Shown here piece by piece: positions 45,940 through 58,637 of a stretch of DNA of 64,000 nucleotides. This stretch comes from Hydractinia symbiolongicarpus (Eukaryota > Cnidaria > Hydrozoa > Anthoathecata > Hydractiniidae): assembly GCF_029227915.1 (NCBI RefSeq), contig NC_079875.1, positions 11,469,001 to 11,533,000 on the forward strand, in the 5' to 3' direction. Within the stretch, counting starts at the first letter, position 1; each line of letters starts with the position of its first letter. Position numbers and translations under genes: made by a program. The notes below the pieces were generated by a model. The model made no database searches, had not been told where the DNA came from, and saw only the letters and a list, made by a program, of their open reading frames with translations.

Positions 45940-47690
45940 TGTTATTAAGATTATATAGATTTAATTCAAAATAGATTTTTTATTTATTTCATGCATTTTT
46001 CTAACATGTTGAAACAGTCGACACAGATCTATATTTTGATGTGATCATATCCAATTCGGATACAATAATACTATTGATTACTCTCGCATCAGCAAGCGCT
46101 TTTGACGCCGGTAACCTTCTTTTCTTCCAGAGATACAGTTTTTTGTGCGGGTATTGCGAATGTATAGCATTGTATATACAGGCAAAATTTCATCGTCTCA
46201 CTTGACATGTTTAGATATTTCTTTTATACAACACACCAAAATTAACGAAAGCAATGCTGCAACGAACCAACTTGATTCATGCATCATTTTGCAGAACAAT
46301 AAAAGCATTGTTACTGGTTCCTCTGTTAATTATTCTTTTGTTTATTTAATTATGTCGTTGATTAGTCTGCAAAACAAATTGAGTCTGATTTTACTCTTCA
46401 CTCACCAAAAAAACGAAAAAAGCTATAAACGCATTTTTTCCGTTTTAGTACGCGGAATCTTTTTTAAAAGGAATATGTGTAATTATGATACTATAGTTTT
46501 GGCACGTTTTATTCCAAAACCTTGATCATGCATCTTGATATACGTCATTCTGTCTTGTTGTTTTCGAAAGTCACTTAAACGCTTTCAATTAACTTTTTAT
46601 CTCCATTAGCTACCGTTTAAGAGGACTACAATTATTTTATTGTTTTTCGTTTCTAACAATTGATAGTTGTAACTTTATGTTATTGTCTAATTCATTGCAC
46701 TTAGTCGAAAATAACTTGATTTATTAACTTTATATAACCCTCGTATATGCGATACAAGTGTAGTAGATCAGACTAGGTACCTGGGTATATGGCTTTATTA
46801 AATTCATTACTTTCACTGTAATGTAGCAAAATTAAAAACAATATGTGTTGTAGACCAGACAAAAATATTGGTTTGGATTAGAAAACAATTGGCTAGTCAT
46901 GTAATAGCGGGCAAGATAGTATAAATATTTCCGAATAAAGTAACGGTCTGTTTATTGCACTTAGGATATGCTTTTCATACACCGGGTTCTTATATTCTCT
47001 TTTTGATTTGAAACTGGTCACAAAACCAGTTTCAAATCGGTGGATTCCTCCATATGGATTAAAATCCAGTTGGAGCAAGATTTAAATACGTATATCACAA
47101 TTACAAATCATATTTACAAACTGCCACATCATTGCTGTTAAACACTTCATGAAGCCAATCGTTTCCCCAAAAAATTTAAGACTCATTAATTGAGGAACTA
47201 TAAAGTGGGAAGCTCTAAGCTTTTTACATTCACTTGCGATATCCTGTTATTGTTGTTATCCATATGCTTTCCCTGTTTTCTTTATTTCCATTTCCTAGCT
47301 ACCTTTACACAAACTAGCTTAGTTTCTTCGTCAAGAAAAAATATTTATTACGAATTTAAGGGTATTTTTTTATTCACAAAATAATGCTTAATGCAGTTTA
47401 TAACACGCGATTCTGCATCACGAGCGTTATAATTGTTACCATTAGCTTTACAGTTTTTTAACGGCTTTGGCTTGGTTATTTGATTCGATTTTTGTGCTGG
47501 CCAATTTTATTCAACTAAGATTGCTTTTTATTTTTTCTCGATCGACATCGGTCAATTCGACCATTTTGTTTTAAGTGTAAACGTTTCTCTAGATCCCTAC
47601 ATTTAAAACTTTGAAACATCATTTATACTTGTTAAAGTTATGACGTCCTTTGTTGAGGCACAATTTTAAACTGTTAAAGACTACAAAATA
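45940..47690. other. Gene-free stretch
   Basis: No supported exon. The 126-codon open frame at 46145-46525 has no recognisable domain or splice context. An AATAGCGGGCAAGATAG word near 46903 resembles the arm of the inverted repeat at 58200. Confidence 0.35.
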
Positions 47691-47696
47691 ACAGAA

Positions 47697-47765
47697 GAGG
47701 AAGAACAACAACAACAAATAACGAAACAACAACAACAGTGACAACAAGATTGAAAACAAGAATAA
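47697..47765 (+). repeat. AAC-rich trinucleotide tract
   Basis: Imperfect AAC/AAT repeats, complementary to the GTT-rich tract at 48040-48435. Confidence 0.85.
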
Positions 47766-48039
47766 CAATTTTGCGGTTAAACTCAATAAAAAACAAATCA
47801 ATAACAAGCTTATCAATCTAATATTTTTAGATTTGCTTATTCAGTTATAACTAAATTTAATCAAAACAGGATATGTGCAAATAAACAAAAGATTAGACGG
47901 ACGGAAACAGCCTTAGTTAAGAGATTCTGTTCTAGAGTACCATGGTAGCGCTGTTAGCTGTTATAGCAAGCTATAGTCTACCACACAGGATTTTTATATG
48001 ATTTGCACGTGTTTGAAATTACACTTGTGTGCTATTGTG

Positions 48040-48435
48040 ACTGTTGTTGCGCTGTTATATATGTTGTTGTTATTGTTATTGTTGTTGTTATTGTCTTTTT
48101 GTTCTGTTCTGCTGACGCTGCTGTTTTTGTTTTGTTTGTTGTTTTTCTCATTATTGTTCATTCGGTTGCTATTTTGCCATTGTTTCTGTTTCTGTTGCTT
48201 TCGTTGTTGTTGATATGGTTGTTGTTGTTAAGATCGTTTTGTTTTGTTTTGTTTTGCTGACGCTGTTGTTGTTATTTCATGTTTGTTTGCTGTTTTCATC
48301 ATCATGGTTTATTTGTTTGCTATTTTTTTATTGTTTCTTTTACTTTCAATGTTGTTGTTGTTGTCGTGGTCGTTGTTATCCTTGATGCTGTTGTTGTTTT
48401 CGTTAATCATGTTGTTGACGAAGTTGTTTTTGTTG
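48040..48435 (+). repeat. GTT-rich low-complexity tract
   Basis: About 400 bases of imperfect GTT/ATT/CTT units. Three overlapping Leu/Val/Phe-rich open frames here are artefacts of the repeat, not membrane proteins. Confidence 0.85.
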
Positions 48436-48439
48436 TAGT

Positions 48440-49914
48440 GATTATGTGATAAAGTAATTATTAAATAAGACTTGATTGCAGAACGCCGCTGAGTCTGATT
48501 GCAATAATTAATTATTTAAAACCACTTCTGGACCAAACCAATCTTGATGATCTGTCTTCATAGTCTAAAATCCAACCCATAATACAATGACGGTTAAATA
48601 GAAACACAGATAAGTAAAAAATAGGTAATATTCTCGTGAACAAAGGTAATTACATAAGAAAAATTCTCAAATCATTGATTTTGATTTTGCCCTTGGTGTA
48701 GTACCAAGCTGTGTTTTAAGCATGCAATCGTATCAAAAGATGAGTCACATCATAAATTTTCATATTTTTTAGCTAGCCATGATCTAGCTATCATTAGATC
48801 AACCAATCATATGGGAGTGCCACCAGACATCTCTGAGATTGTAGGAAATAACAAAAGTAGAGTGTCATATTTAAGTTAATAAAAACCGAAATAACTAACG
48901 ATTAACTAGAATCACAGCTAGAATGTGTCCCTTTGAAATTAACACGTAAACAAATTTGTCATCAATAACAACATCAACACAAAATCGAAGTTCACAAAGT
49001 AAAATGGTCAATAGCATTTTTAATAAGATAAAAATCTCTATAACCTAATTTTATCATATATCCTGTATAGTTGTTTTTATGTACATTGTAAAATGATTAG
49101 TACAGTTATAATGTAATTATAATCAATAAGAGACATAAATGTAATTAAGTAAGGGATTTTAATAAACTTTATAAAAATAATCAGATATGGATTTTAATAA
49201 GCTATAGAGAAAAAATGTAAACGAGATATTTATGTCAAGTAGCTAGTAAAATTCTGTATTATAATCATACAGTAATTCCTTTTTCACTTACCAGCGGGCG
49301 GTTTTAACATTATAAATGTTACATGAGCTGCTTTAGAACAGTGTGGGCTACATTTAATTGAAAATTCCCCTCCCTCCTCTCTCCCTTAGAGGGATGATTT
49401 TCCCTGACCGCTTTTTCCTTGACAAATAATTTTTACTATCAAAGGGCTGATATCTTCTGAAAGGTAAAGGTAGGGGCTATTTTCTTTTTGCGTTTCGTAA
49501 TAAAAAAATTCCATTCATTGACAAAGAAAAACCATGAATGAATAAAACAGAACTAAAAAAAGAAAATTGTAGTCTTTGATGTTACAGGGAAAAAGTTTGC
49601 TGCGGAAAAATAACGAAATGATTTGCTAGCGAGGAAAATATCACTAAAGCATTTTTGCAGCATATTTTGTATATAGGGATTTATTTCTTTTTTCAAGACT
49701 AAAAAACCTTTTATTTGCATATACGCGCCATCGGAACCTGCTACCTGCATAACATATTGTCACATGTGGTTGTAGTGAGTTTGTTTGCCGTAAATAGTTC
49801 CCAGGAAGAATGATAAAAACCGCTGCAGCTGGCACTGTGTTAAGAACATACTCTTCCAATTTAAGAAAATTCGAATTTTAAAAACAAATGAATTCCAGTG
49901 AAAATTAGATATAC
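48440..49914. other. Gene-free AT-rich stretch
   Basis: No exon or repeat supported. Confidence 0.35.
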
Positions 49915-49979
49915 TAGTTGTTAGCCATTTTATACCACATTGCGTCCGTCTCGCTATACCTCTTTACACCATTTTGCGT

Positions 49980-50011
<32 letters not shown>

Positions 50012-50060
50012 GGCAGACAGACAGACAGACGGGCAGACGGATAGGGGTATTATAACATAG
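49915..50060 (-). repeat. Dispersed repeat (GCAAAATGG family), copy 2, with CAGA tail
   Basis: Shares ATACCACATTGCGT, CGTCTCGCT and ACCATTTTGCGTGA with 27590-27705, followed here by an expanded (CAGA)n tract at 49979-50040. Confidence 0.8.
49979..50040 (+). repeat. (CAGA)n microsatellite
   Basis: About 15 CAGA units with a few G substitutions (GGCAGA, GGGCAGA). Confidence 0.95.
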
Positions 50061-50717
50061 ATGTTTCCAAATGTTTAGGACTACTTTTATTGTAATTAGT
50101 CTAATCTCAATGACTGACTGTTCCAGCAAAATAGCGTTAGCTAAAACTAATAAACGTGTGTTGCCTCTGCCGTATAGAGTCTCTGCTGCGTAGAGACCCA
50201 ACCCTTAAAAGCTATAAATTTTTTGGTCTTCCATGAAGTTATACCTTTTCTGGTGGCAATGCTTTTTTGCTTCGAAACATCTAAAACTGGTTTTAAAGAA
50301 CGCTTTTGCAAAGATTTAACCCTGTCTTCAAAATAACGCTGTATTTTTGCTTACTTGGGCCGTGTTTTTTTTGCTGGTATTGTATCAGCTGTAGAAGTGA
50401 CGATTTATTGATTGGTGATTTCCAAACCATGTTCTGGAAATGACAATTCCTTGTGAACATAATTGGAACATAGAACTTGAAGTTGATAAAGGCTGAAATG
50501 CCTTCAACTATTTGATGAATAGCGTAAACGTGTAAAATATACTTCATAAGAATACCAGGCTAAAATTTCAGGTTGAAAACAACAGGTCTATTGCTTAGAA
50601 CAACAAAGAAGTAAAAGTTTGACCGCCTTGATTATAAATTTGGTACACTTATAAGAAAGCGTGCAGAATAAAAACATTAAACGTGCAAATTATGATTATG
50701 ATTTTGATAGAAATTAG

Positions 50718-50850
50718 CTATTCGCGAAAATGAATTCTCGCGCAATTTATTGAAACTATTTATTCGCAAAATTAAATTCTCGCAAATGCCAAAAATATTC
50801 AAAATTTCGATTCGTGAAATCGAGAAATTGAACTCTCGCTAAAATATATT
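50718..50850. repeat. TTCGCGAAAAT-word repeat
   Basis: ATTCGCGAAAATGAATTCTCGC, TTATTCGCAAAATTAAATTCTCGC and GATTCGTGAAATCGAG recur. A related GGCGAAAATTTCGCC...TTTTCGCG block lies at 24699-24730 in paracaspase intron 13. Confidence 0.55.
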
Positions 50851-51469
50851 CCGTTAAGGCAATTTAAAACGTTTTTGTATTTTCAAGACTTTCTATACAA
50901 GTCATTTTTTTAAATTGTAGAAACCAAGGAAAGTTATAAAGGAAAAAAACCAAGGAAAGTTATAAAGGAAATGCCATTAAAAATTGACATTAAACGAAAG
51001 CACGAAAACTCTATTTATTTCGACACGTATGAGGTCAAAATATATATGACACACCGGATATTGTTAAAAACTAAATTCAAACGCAACTGCCAATGTTGGT
51101 TGACAGTAATTCGTTGTTTTTAAATTTTAATATCGTTTAATTGTTGAGTATATTACTTTTAATTTTTTATATTTATCTATATTTAGTTAACAAGACAAAA
51201 GACAACGAGATGTCTGACCATAAATCGTTCGGTATAATTGTCTCTGTCGCTAATAATTTAACACTTTCTATATTGGAGAATAAACAGAAACTAGCCGTTA
51301 GTTTGTTCAAAAACGCACAGGAATTTGCTTGTTGTATATATTTCCCGCATCAATATTTCCTCCATTGTTGTTCGTTTGTTAGGATGAGGTAATAAAATTG
51401 CCCTGCGGCGGGTCTGATATAAAGCTGCTACGCAACCCTTCTTAACATATAATCAGAACACAACTATTA

Positions 51470-52180
51470 GTATACAGTCAATTGTTTCTAATTTGATTTT
51501 TGAGGGGGATAAAGTTTTTATCGAATTAGAGAGAGAATCGGATTAGGGAGTGTCTCCCTAATTCGAATTTGCAGGCGACAAAGTAGAAAAAATCAAATTA
51601 CAGAGGGAAATCTTTGTAGTCTCGCAAAAAAAGAATAAGGCAAAAGGGTCTTCTAAATTCTCTGGAAATAGTTATCAATACTAACTATTTTTTAATTAAG
51701 CATATTTCATAAATCAACAGCCCTATTTACATCTTTAAATACAACCATTACATCGTTTCCAAAGTTTGAAAACACACTGTAATCTTCTTATGTGCTAATG
51801 GTATTTAATACATCTGATTTGTCATTACTGGAGTCCACAGAATTCCCGGACACTTGGGCAATTGTGTTAGCATTGGACAAAGTCCTACTGACAGATGTCT
51901 AATAATCCACGTGTACCAGTTCTCCGGCTGTTATTTGATAATCCACACGGAAGTTACCCTTCATTTTCCCAAAACCTGCTTTCAATTCTCTCACGACGTT
52001 TCCTATATTTCAAAATATTCGAATAAATTAAAATTCGAAATTCAAATATGGCTTGAAGCTGTGGTCAGAGCCTTACTCAAATCAAATTAGACAAAAAATC
52101 TCTCCGTATAGAACGAAAATCCATATTGTATTAGAGAGTTTATCGAATTAGAGATTATCGAATTATGGAGGTTCATGAAC
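51470..52180. mobile_element. Tigger/pogo-type element ends
   Basis: ATCGAATTAGAGA words occur near 51520 and 52137. The complement of 52139-52175 reads AACCTCCATAATTCGATAA, like the ends of Tigger elements. A strong hairpin sits at 51539-51565 (GGATTAGGGAG-TGT-CTCCCTAATTC). The block adjoins the transposase relic at 52560-53190. Confidence 0.5.
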
Positions 52181-52559
52181 CTTTCTAAGAATTTGCCCGT
52201 TGCAACAAAGTGCAAGAAAATATATCGTATTTGCCATACAAGGACGAAAACATTTCTGTTTAAACAGACCATTTTTTATATGCAGCTTACAGTGTCTGAT
52301 ATATATTTTAAAGGAGACTATTTTTATCTTAAACTCGCAAGGAACCGAAAAATTTGTTCGAAATAGAAAAAGTTTGATATAGAGAAAATTCTCATAAAAC
52401 TTTTTGTTAATAAAGCAAAAAAATACCCCCCTGATTGAAGGAGCATTGGACTTCGCGTTTATGAAATATTATACATTAGATAAAGTTAAACATGCTTAAA
52501 AAGATCTGTAATAAAGATCTGATAGGTTTCATTCTCTATTTGTCTTTCCAACTTCCTAT

Positions 52560-53190
52560 CTAAACATGGAAGTATACTTTAACACATCTAAAGCAGATTC
52601 AATTTCTGATTTTGACGGCTTTTCACAACAGGAACAAATATTTCTTTTATTGAAGCATCGTCATCACTCTCCTCCTCTTCATCATATTCTTTCCCTTTCC
52701 TAAATTCTTTTACGATAATAGCTTTAGAAATCTCGGGTTCAGTCGCAATAACATCATCGTCTGGGCACACTAATGTAGTGTTGACAACATCTGGTACCAT
52801 TGAAGAATCAGCTTTCTTAATTGAATCAAACTTTCTTGGAAATTCTTAAATGTTTCATATCGATAGCAGCTTGTTGGACACCAGGAGTTATTTTAGCCTT
52901 TCCTAAAAAGTTGACGGCTTGCCAAGAACCAACCAGTATCTTCATCGTTTTTACAATTGAAATCTTTGGATAAGGCTCTTATTTCTCCAAGGATAGGCAT
53001 AGCTAACGTACAACCCTTCTTCGGTAATGCGCTTTAAGGTTGTCTATAACAGTTTAGGTTGTAATTGGTAGTGAAAACATGAGTTAAACGTTGGTTAAAT
53101 TTGCGATTAAGGGATGGACTGGACAATTGTCAATGATTACCGCAATTGGAAAAGAAACCCTACTGTTTGCCATCAAACTTCAAATTTGGA
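52560..53190 (-). mobile_element. Tigger-type transposase relic
   Basis: Minus-strand translation, with several stops and shifts, gives the end of a DDE_1 transposase: VIIDNCPVHPLIANL (second catalytic Asp), then DNLKAHYRRRVVR, a ILVGSWQAVNFLGKAKITP segment and an acidic C-terminal part (52800-52588) with DDDVIATEPEIS. This follows the usual order of Tigger/jerky-like proteins. Inactive. Confidence 0.75.
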
Positions 53191-53199
53191 ACGTTCAAA

Positions 53200-56100
53200 C
53201 TTTTATTTTTCGTTTTTCGTTTTTTATCTAATCGCTGTGTAGAACAACTCTTAGACACAAAAAAATTCAAAATAGAGGAAGGAAAAATCGCAAGGAAGTA
53301 GGTTTTTTGTTCAAAATGTTCAAGATGTTCGAAAATTGGAGATAGAGAAGTTTGAGAAAAAGAGAGGAAAATTGCTCAGACCGTACACATTCGAGATAGA
53401 AGGAAGTTCGAGAGAGTTTTCAAGATGGAGAGAGTCCATTGTACATTATAAATACATTTTTTACACGCTTTAATAAGAACCTAGATTATTTAAAAATTTA
53501 AGTTGAGGCTTGCTAAAAATACGCAGTTCTACAAAAGAAAATTAAGCAAGTTTATTATAACTTTTAAGAAGAGACATACAAACTGACTTGTGTATTTTTC
53601 ATAATCTCTTAATAATATTTTTAAAAAAGACCTTAATAAAGCAAGTAAGTAGATATTCCACTGCTCGTCTAGGATCGAAATGTTGTTTTAGTTGTCACAT
53701 TGCTTACACCATACCACCTAAATTGCCATAAAAACACAGCAATGCTTGAGTCCCATAACTCGCTTCTCTTTTCGCAAGCCTTGTCTTCATGAGAAAGCAA
53801 GACTTTGTTTTAAAAGAATTTAAAAAAAGTCAATCACACATGTGACTAAATTCTAATCGCAAAGATTCAAATATAATTAAAAGCAATAAAAACAAGATAT
53901 AATAGTTGCGAGAGAAGAATGCAGGTTGATCTTGACAAGATGTAGACATTTTTTTCATATTCTGATTATATAGGTACTGTACACCTAAAAACCCAGTTTT
54001 TGTCACCTGAAAAGCCGGAAAACAGACCTAAGATATGTTACACATTCACTATTGTTTTGCAAAAGATGTTTTTGCGGAACTTAATTTTGCAAGAGTGGTC
54101 CTCATACTTCATTTTGCCGATGACAGGATGTCCAAAATTTGCCAAATTAATTTTTGCGGATGAAAAAACAGGCTTGCTGGAATCCTCAATTTTCCTTAAT
54201 TTTTTAATCTTCTCTAAAAGCACATTTTTAACATTTTTCTTTTTAGATGCCTGCAAATTTAGTATAGCCTGTCACAAGTCTTTATTCTCAAAATGCCTAA
54301 AAATGCCACAGCAATTTTTCTCAATTTCTTTTATTAAAGTACAGTCATTTAATCAAAGGGCCCAAATCTCTTCAAACTTAACTCTATTGGCAACCAAGTA
54401 TAAAAAAAATCATTAAGTTAGTTGTGTTTAGAAAAAAAGTTACTTTAAAAATTGAACAAAAAGAATAGTAAATGAAGTATATTTGTGAATTGGAAATTTT
54501 AGCGGTAGCACTTGTTATGTACAAAGAAATGGAAATTTTTGGAAAATAGATTTTTGCAGATGACTGACTTTTAAATATTTTGCATAACTTGGCGAATTTA
54601 GGCCAGATATATTTATTATTTATTCTTATGTTTACCAGCATAATTTAAATTAAATCATCTGAGCACCGTGCTTTCCTAAATGCAATCTCTTTGGACAGAA
54701 TAAAGCATTTAGTCTCAAATAGCATCTTGACTTAATATTCCAATCAGAGAAATTGTTTTAAATGTTGTTTCCCATTTTTAATTTACCAAAGTTTAAAGAA
54801 ACTGTAAGATGAACATTACAACCATTCTCTGTACAGGTCCCAAACAATACAAAATCTGAGTCGGTCAATTTAAAATTTTGAAGCAGAATGTGATAGAGTA
54901 GTGCAGTCCATTTCTGAAAATATAAAGTGCTGTGGTCCCGTAACCAGTTTTTTTTTTAAATTTTGATTTTAGCGCATTAAATGATTAAAGTCCTGTTAGA
55001 TGATATGTCACAGCAGTATGCAAACGCAAATAATTTCACTTTGCACTTCAAAAAACACAACTAATTACTAGCTCCCTGACAAATTATAGTGTGGCAAGGA
55101 ACACTTTTTGAGTAAACCTTTTAGGTCGAATTGGATAGCGAATTTGCTGTTGAAATGTATCAAAAATGCGCTTCGTTTGTTTGGATTGTACTTCAAAGAA
55201 TTCGCTTTGCTGGAAAGTAGAGACGGTTCTTCTTTAAGAAGTAATAATGTAATCATTTGTTTCAAAATAATTTTTTATGGTTATAGTTCTTAAAAGAGTG
55301 TTCACATTCTATATTTTAAATGCACGACTTTTATTTTTTGTGGAAACCAGAATTGTTTTTCGCAGTCAAAGTCACCATTCACAATTCGCTTCGTGGACAG
55401 TTAAGTAAGTAGGTGGAGGTGCAATTTAATTGCAAAACTGATCATTATCAGGTTGAATTGATGGGTTAGAAATATAAATAATTCCCAATTGAAGTTCTCC
55501 ACAGCAAGTTTAGAGCATGACTAGCGTTGCCCTCAAACTGTAGTGAAATGCAATCAGGACTGAACGGTACGGTTTTTTTAATATCACTTTTTCCTACACT
55601 GCATATTTATGTCACTTATTACTTATTTTAAGCAGATTGTGGTATTTTAAAAGAATTTGAAGCTTCAAATGACGTCACGGAAAAAGTGCTGACATAACCA
55701 AAAATTTATTACTGCCATTTTGTTCCTTATAAGACGTACTATAATTGAGCCAAATTTGATTCAATTCGGACAAGTCTATCAAAAGTTATTGTGGGAGTGG
55801 GGTAAGAGGGTTGTGGGCGGAGTTTACCTTCCCGATTATAATATGTTTTCAAAACCACGTATCGAATAGGTTAAGTGGGACACTCTCTGGACTTAAAAAT
55901 TCGTTTAGTAAATGTCTAGTTTAACTGAATGTCCCACTCATCAATATTTTAAACTTCTTTTAGTATTATATATTTTTCGGTGATTAATTTTCAATATATT
56001 TTTCGGTTTTACCAACTTCTGACATCCCTTTAACTCGGACCGCTAGTTTTGATACGCAGCCGCTTGTATTCAACCGCGACGGATGAAGTAAGATAGGGTT

Positions 56101-56740
56101 ATCCTAATCTGCTACGATAGTCAGCACTGTGTTTTTTTATGCGATTTTTATCATTCGAATATGATTAATTTAGTTTTACTCATTTTTTGTGATCCTTTAC
56201 GGGAATCCATTGCATTGATATTCCATTTAATCGAAATTCTTTGCATGAGAGACCGTAAAAATGGGTTCTACTAAACTAGAATTTTTGCTTGTATCTTGTA
56301 AGGAAGTTCAAGATACCAGGAATTTGGTCCTAGTTGGTAAAAGTTCCACTTATTTAAAACACAGTCTTGGGCAGTTAGCGAACTGGAAAGTCTATTTAAA
56401 TGGCGTGCTAAATCGATACGTCGGAACTCTTTGCTTTGGGGTTTAACCCCTAAAAGATTAGGTTTTGGAAATCATTTGCACTTTTGTCTTAGTCTTACAC
56501 CAAGATATTGGCAGTAATAGTAATATTATAAGTGCATTTTTTACTGGTCCACAATAAAAACTAAAGTCAAAAGCAATACATCTTTACAGATAACTGTTAT
56601 TGGTCTGGTTAGTCATATGAGATTATCAGAAAAAGGATGTCGTTTTAAGCGTTTCTGGACATAATTTTGTATTTTCTTTCAGCAACCATATAACTATAAT
56701 ACCTAAAATAATGCAGCGGCGAATAAAGATTTATTTGTAT
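53200..56740. other. Long gene-free stretch with repeat debris
   Basis: Near 53330-53430 GAAGTTCGAGA-type words may be the other end of the Tigger relic. 54050-54170 and 54490-54610 contain TTTTGCGGA and AATTTGCCAAATTAATTTTTGCGG words. 55668-55740 has AATGACGTCACGGAAAAAGTGCTGAC, resembling the second module of the repeat family at 32740. Open frames at 54000-54416 and 56261-56446 have no supporting features. Confidence 0.4.
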
Positions 56741-56926
56741 TTATTTGTATGCTAAAGAACGTGTGGTGAGGGATATTGCAGCAAAAGTAGAACCTATTAT
56801 AGTAACAATTTTCATGGTAACGTAACAAGCACAGAGACATGTGCCGTCTTTCAGAATGTCCTGGTTGGTTACATTTTCGATTATGTATGTACATTCCTCA
56901 AGTGTTTGTTTCAGGAGGTCTTCCAT
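56741..56926 (-). CDS. Candidate 61-residue protein with one membrane helix
   Basis: A minus-strand frame from ATGGAAGAC (56926) to a stop that overlaps the first of two AATAAA signals. The N-terminal half is acidic with a sequon (EECTYIIENVTNQD), then a CLCAC cluster, then a hydrophobic helix (VTIIGSTFAAIS). Codon use is more varied than in the surroundings. A pyrimidine-rich tract and AG lie shortly upstream. This could be a mini-gene or the last exon of a gene beginning at higher coordinates. Not recognised. Confidence 0.35.
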   Translation of the reverse strand: MEDLLKQTLEECTYIIENVTNQDILKDGTCLCACYVTMKIVTIIGSTFAAISLTTRSLAYK

Positions 56927-56929
56927 ACT

Positions 56930-58140
56930 CTACTTTATAATGAAGTAAGAAGAAACTTGGAAGCAATCTTGATTTACATTTTTTTAATTTTATATATTTA
57001 TATTTTTACAGTTTTATTTTGTTTACTTGGTCTGGTCAGTGACTTCAACTATAATTGTGTAAGTAAATGTTACAGTAATATATTATCAGCTGGATGCTCC
57101 TCTGTGTTTCATTTCGTTTGTGAGGTCTGCTTCGTTTTAAAAGCACAACAAACCGCCATTATGATCTTTTTTATACGCAAAAATCTTATTCTCCCGGTCC
57201 ATGAAGATGGTTAATTTGGCGAGGTCTTTGTTTCATTTATAAAATTTTCTATACAAAAGTCATGGGTGATTAATTTTTATTGTTCCTTCAAAGCATTTTT
57301 TATGGTATAAATACGTGCACGGAAAAAGTCACAGTCAATTAATATTGCGTTGTCTATTTTGTTTAAAAATTTTTTATTTATTCGCGCCTTTTTAAAGAAA
57401 TTAACAAGAACATTTTCATGATCAGACGAAGGAAAAACCTTAAGAAGTTTTTGTAAGCGTATTTTTTGTTTGTCAAATATTTCTTAAATCGAATTATAAT
57501 ACAAAGAGGCTTTATTTTTACTTGGTATAAATTTGAATTTATTTCTTCGTAAATTTTGTTTGATCTTACTGTTAAGTTTTATATAAGAACGAATTTTGGC
57601 AAAAGCTATTCACTTTTTTTTAAAATTGACCTTATTATTTTCTTAAACAATCTTAAAAGCATATTGGCTTTTACATCTCAATTCCGATTTGACAATTTCA
57701 ATCGTGAAAGATAGTGGATTGGGTACGATTGCCCACAATAAATAATTGTAACGATAGGCTACTTTAGCGAAGACTTCTGCAAATTAAAATTGCCGAGTGA
57801 TTGTTTTAGCTAGACGGGGAAATGACGGGCTGTTTTCTGTGTTTCTATTGAAATTGAAGTTATGATAATGCTTTTTGGAAAAAGAATATTACGTTCATAT
57901 ACGGGTGGGCGAGACGGTTTACCTGCACTAAGTGTACTTTTACAGAAACTTTTTCTGCAAAATAAAAAAAGCTGGCTGGCAACTTTGTTACACCTGGGTA
58001 ACAACAGGTTGTAAACTGTGGTTTTTTTCAGCAAAAATTGCAAAAATTATTTTTTTCAAAAATATGTTACACCCGAAACACTTTAATCGTTTGTGCGCTT
58101 TACATGATTTTCTTCATTATATACCTTTTTTACCCCAGTA
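56930..58140. other. Gene-free AT-rich stretch
   Basis: No supported exon; the 102-codon plus-strand frame at 56906-57214 overlaps the better minus-strand candidate and is low-complexity. Confidence 0.35.
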
Positions 58141-58199
58141 AAAGGGCGGCATCGATATTTTCGAAAATCGCGCAATGTGATTGGTTAGAACTTACGTCA

Positions 58200-58231
58200 T
58201 AGCGGGCAAATTTCCATGGTATTGCCCGCTA
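58200..58231. repeat. Short perfect inverted repeat
   Basis: TAGCGGGCAA and TTGCCCGCTA (10 bp each) separated by about 12 bases. Confidence 0.85.
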
Positions 58232-58637
58232 CTATAGCACCCGTGTTTAAAGTTTAAATATGGTAGCATTAAATGTAAATAAACACGGAAAAAAGTAAAC
58301 AAAACGCGAAACAAAAGTGAAAGTTACTTTTATTTGTAACACATACACCTACTTTTCAAGGAGCTTCGATAAATAACTAGACATTTAACATAAACTTTGG
58401 TCCATTTCTTATTTTTCGCCTCGCAAACGACGAAGAGTAATTTTGGAAGATGATAGTTAATAAAAAAACACAATTTCTTTTTTCTTGTTTTACACGATAC
58501 ATTCGATTTTAAAAAGTGTATTTTTAGTTCGAATGTACGTTCCACATGGGAATAGTTTCTATAAAGACATGGTTTCTACACCTGCTTATAGTGGATTATT
58601 TTTTGTCGTAAAATGCAGTACCCGGATAATAATCCAT

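Noticed and set aside
46145-46525. 126-codon plus-strand frame
   Set aside because: No domain, no splice or promoter context and no bias in codon use; length is possible by chance.
48000-48440. Hydrophobic Leu/Val/Phe-rich proteins
   Set aside because: They are translations of a GTT/ATT low-complexity tract in overlapping frames.
54000-54416. 138-codon plus-strand frame
   Set aside because: Lys/Phe-rich, overlaps word-repeat sequence related to TTTTGCGGA; no homology recognised.
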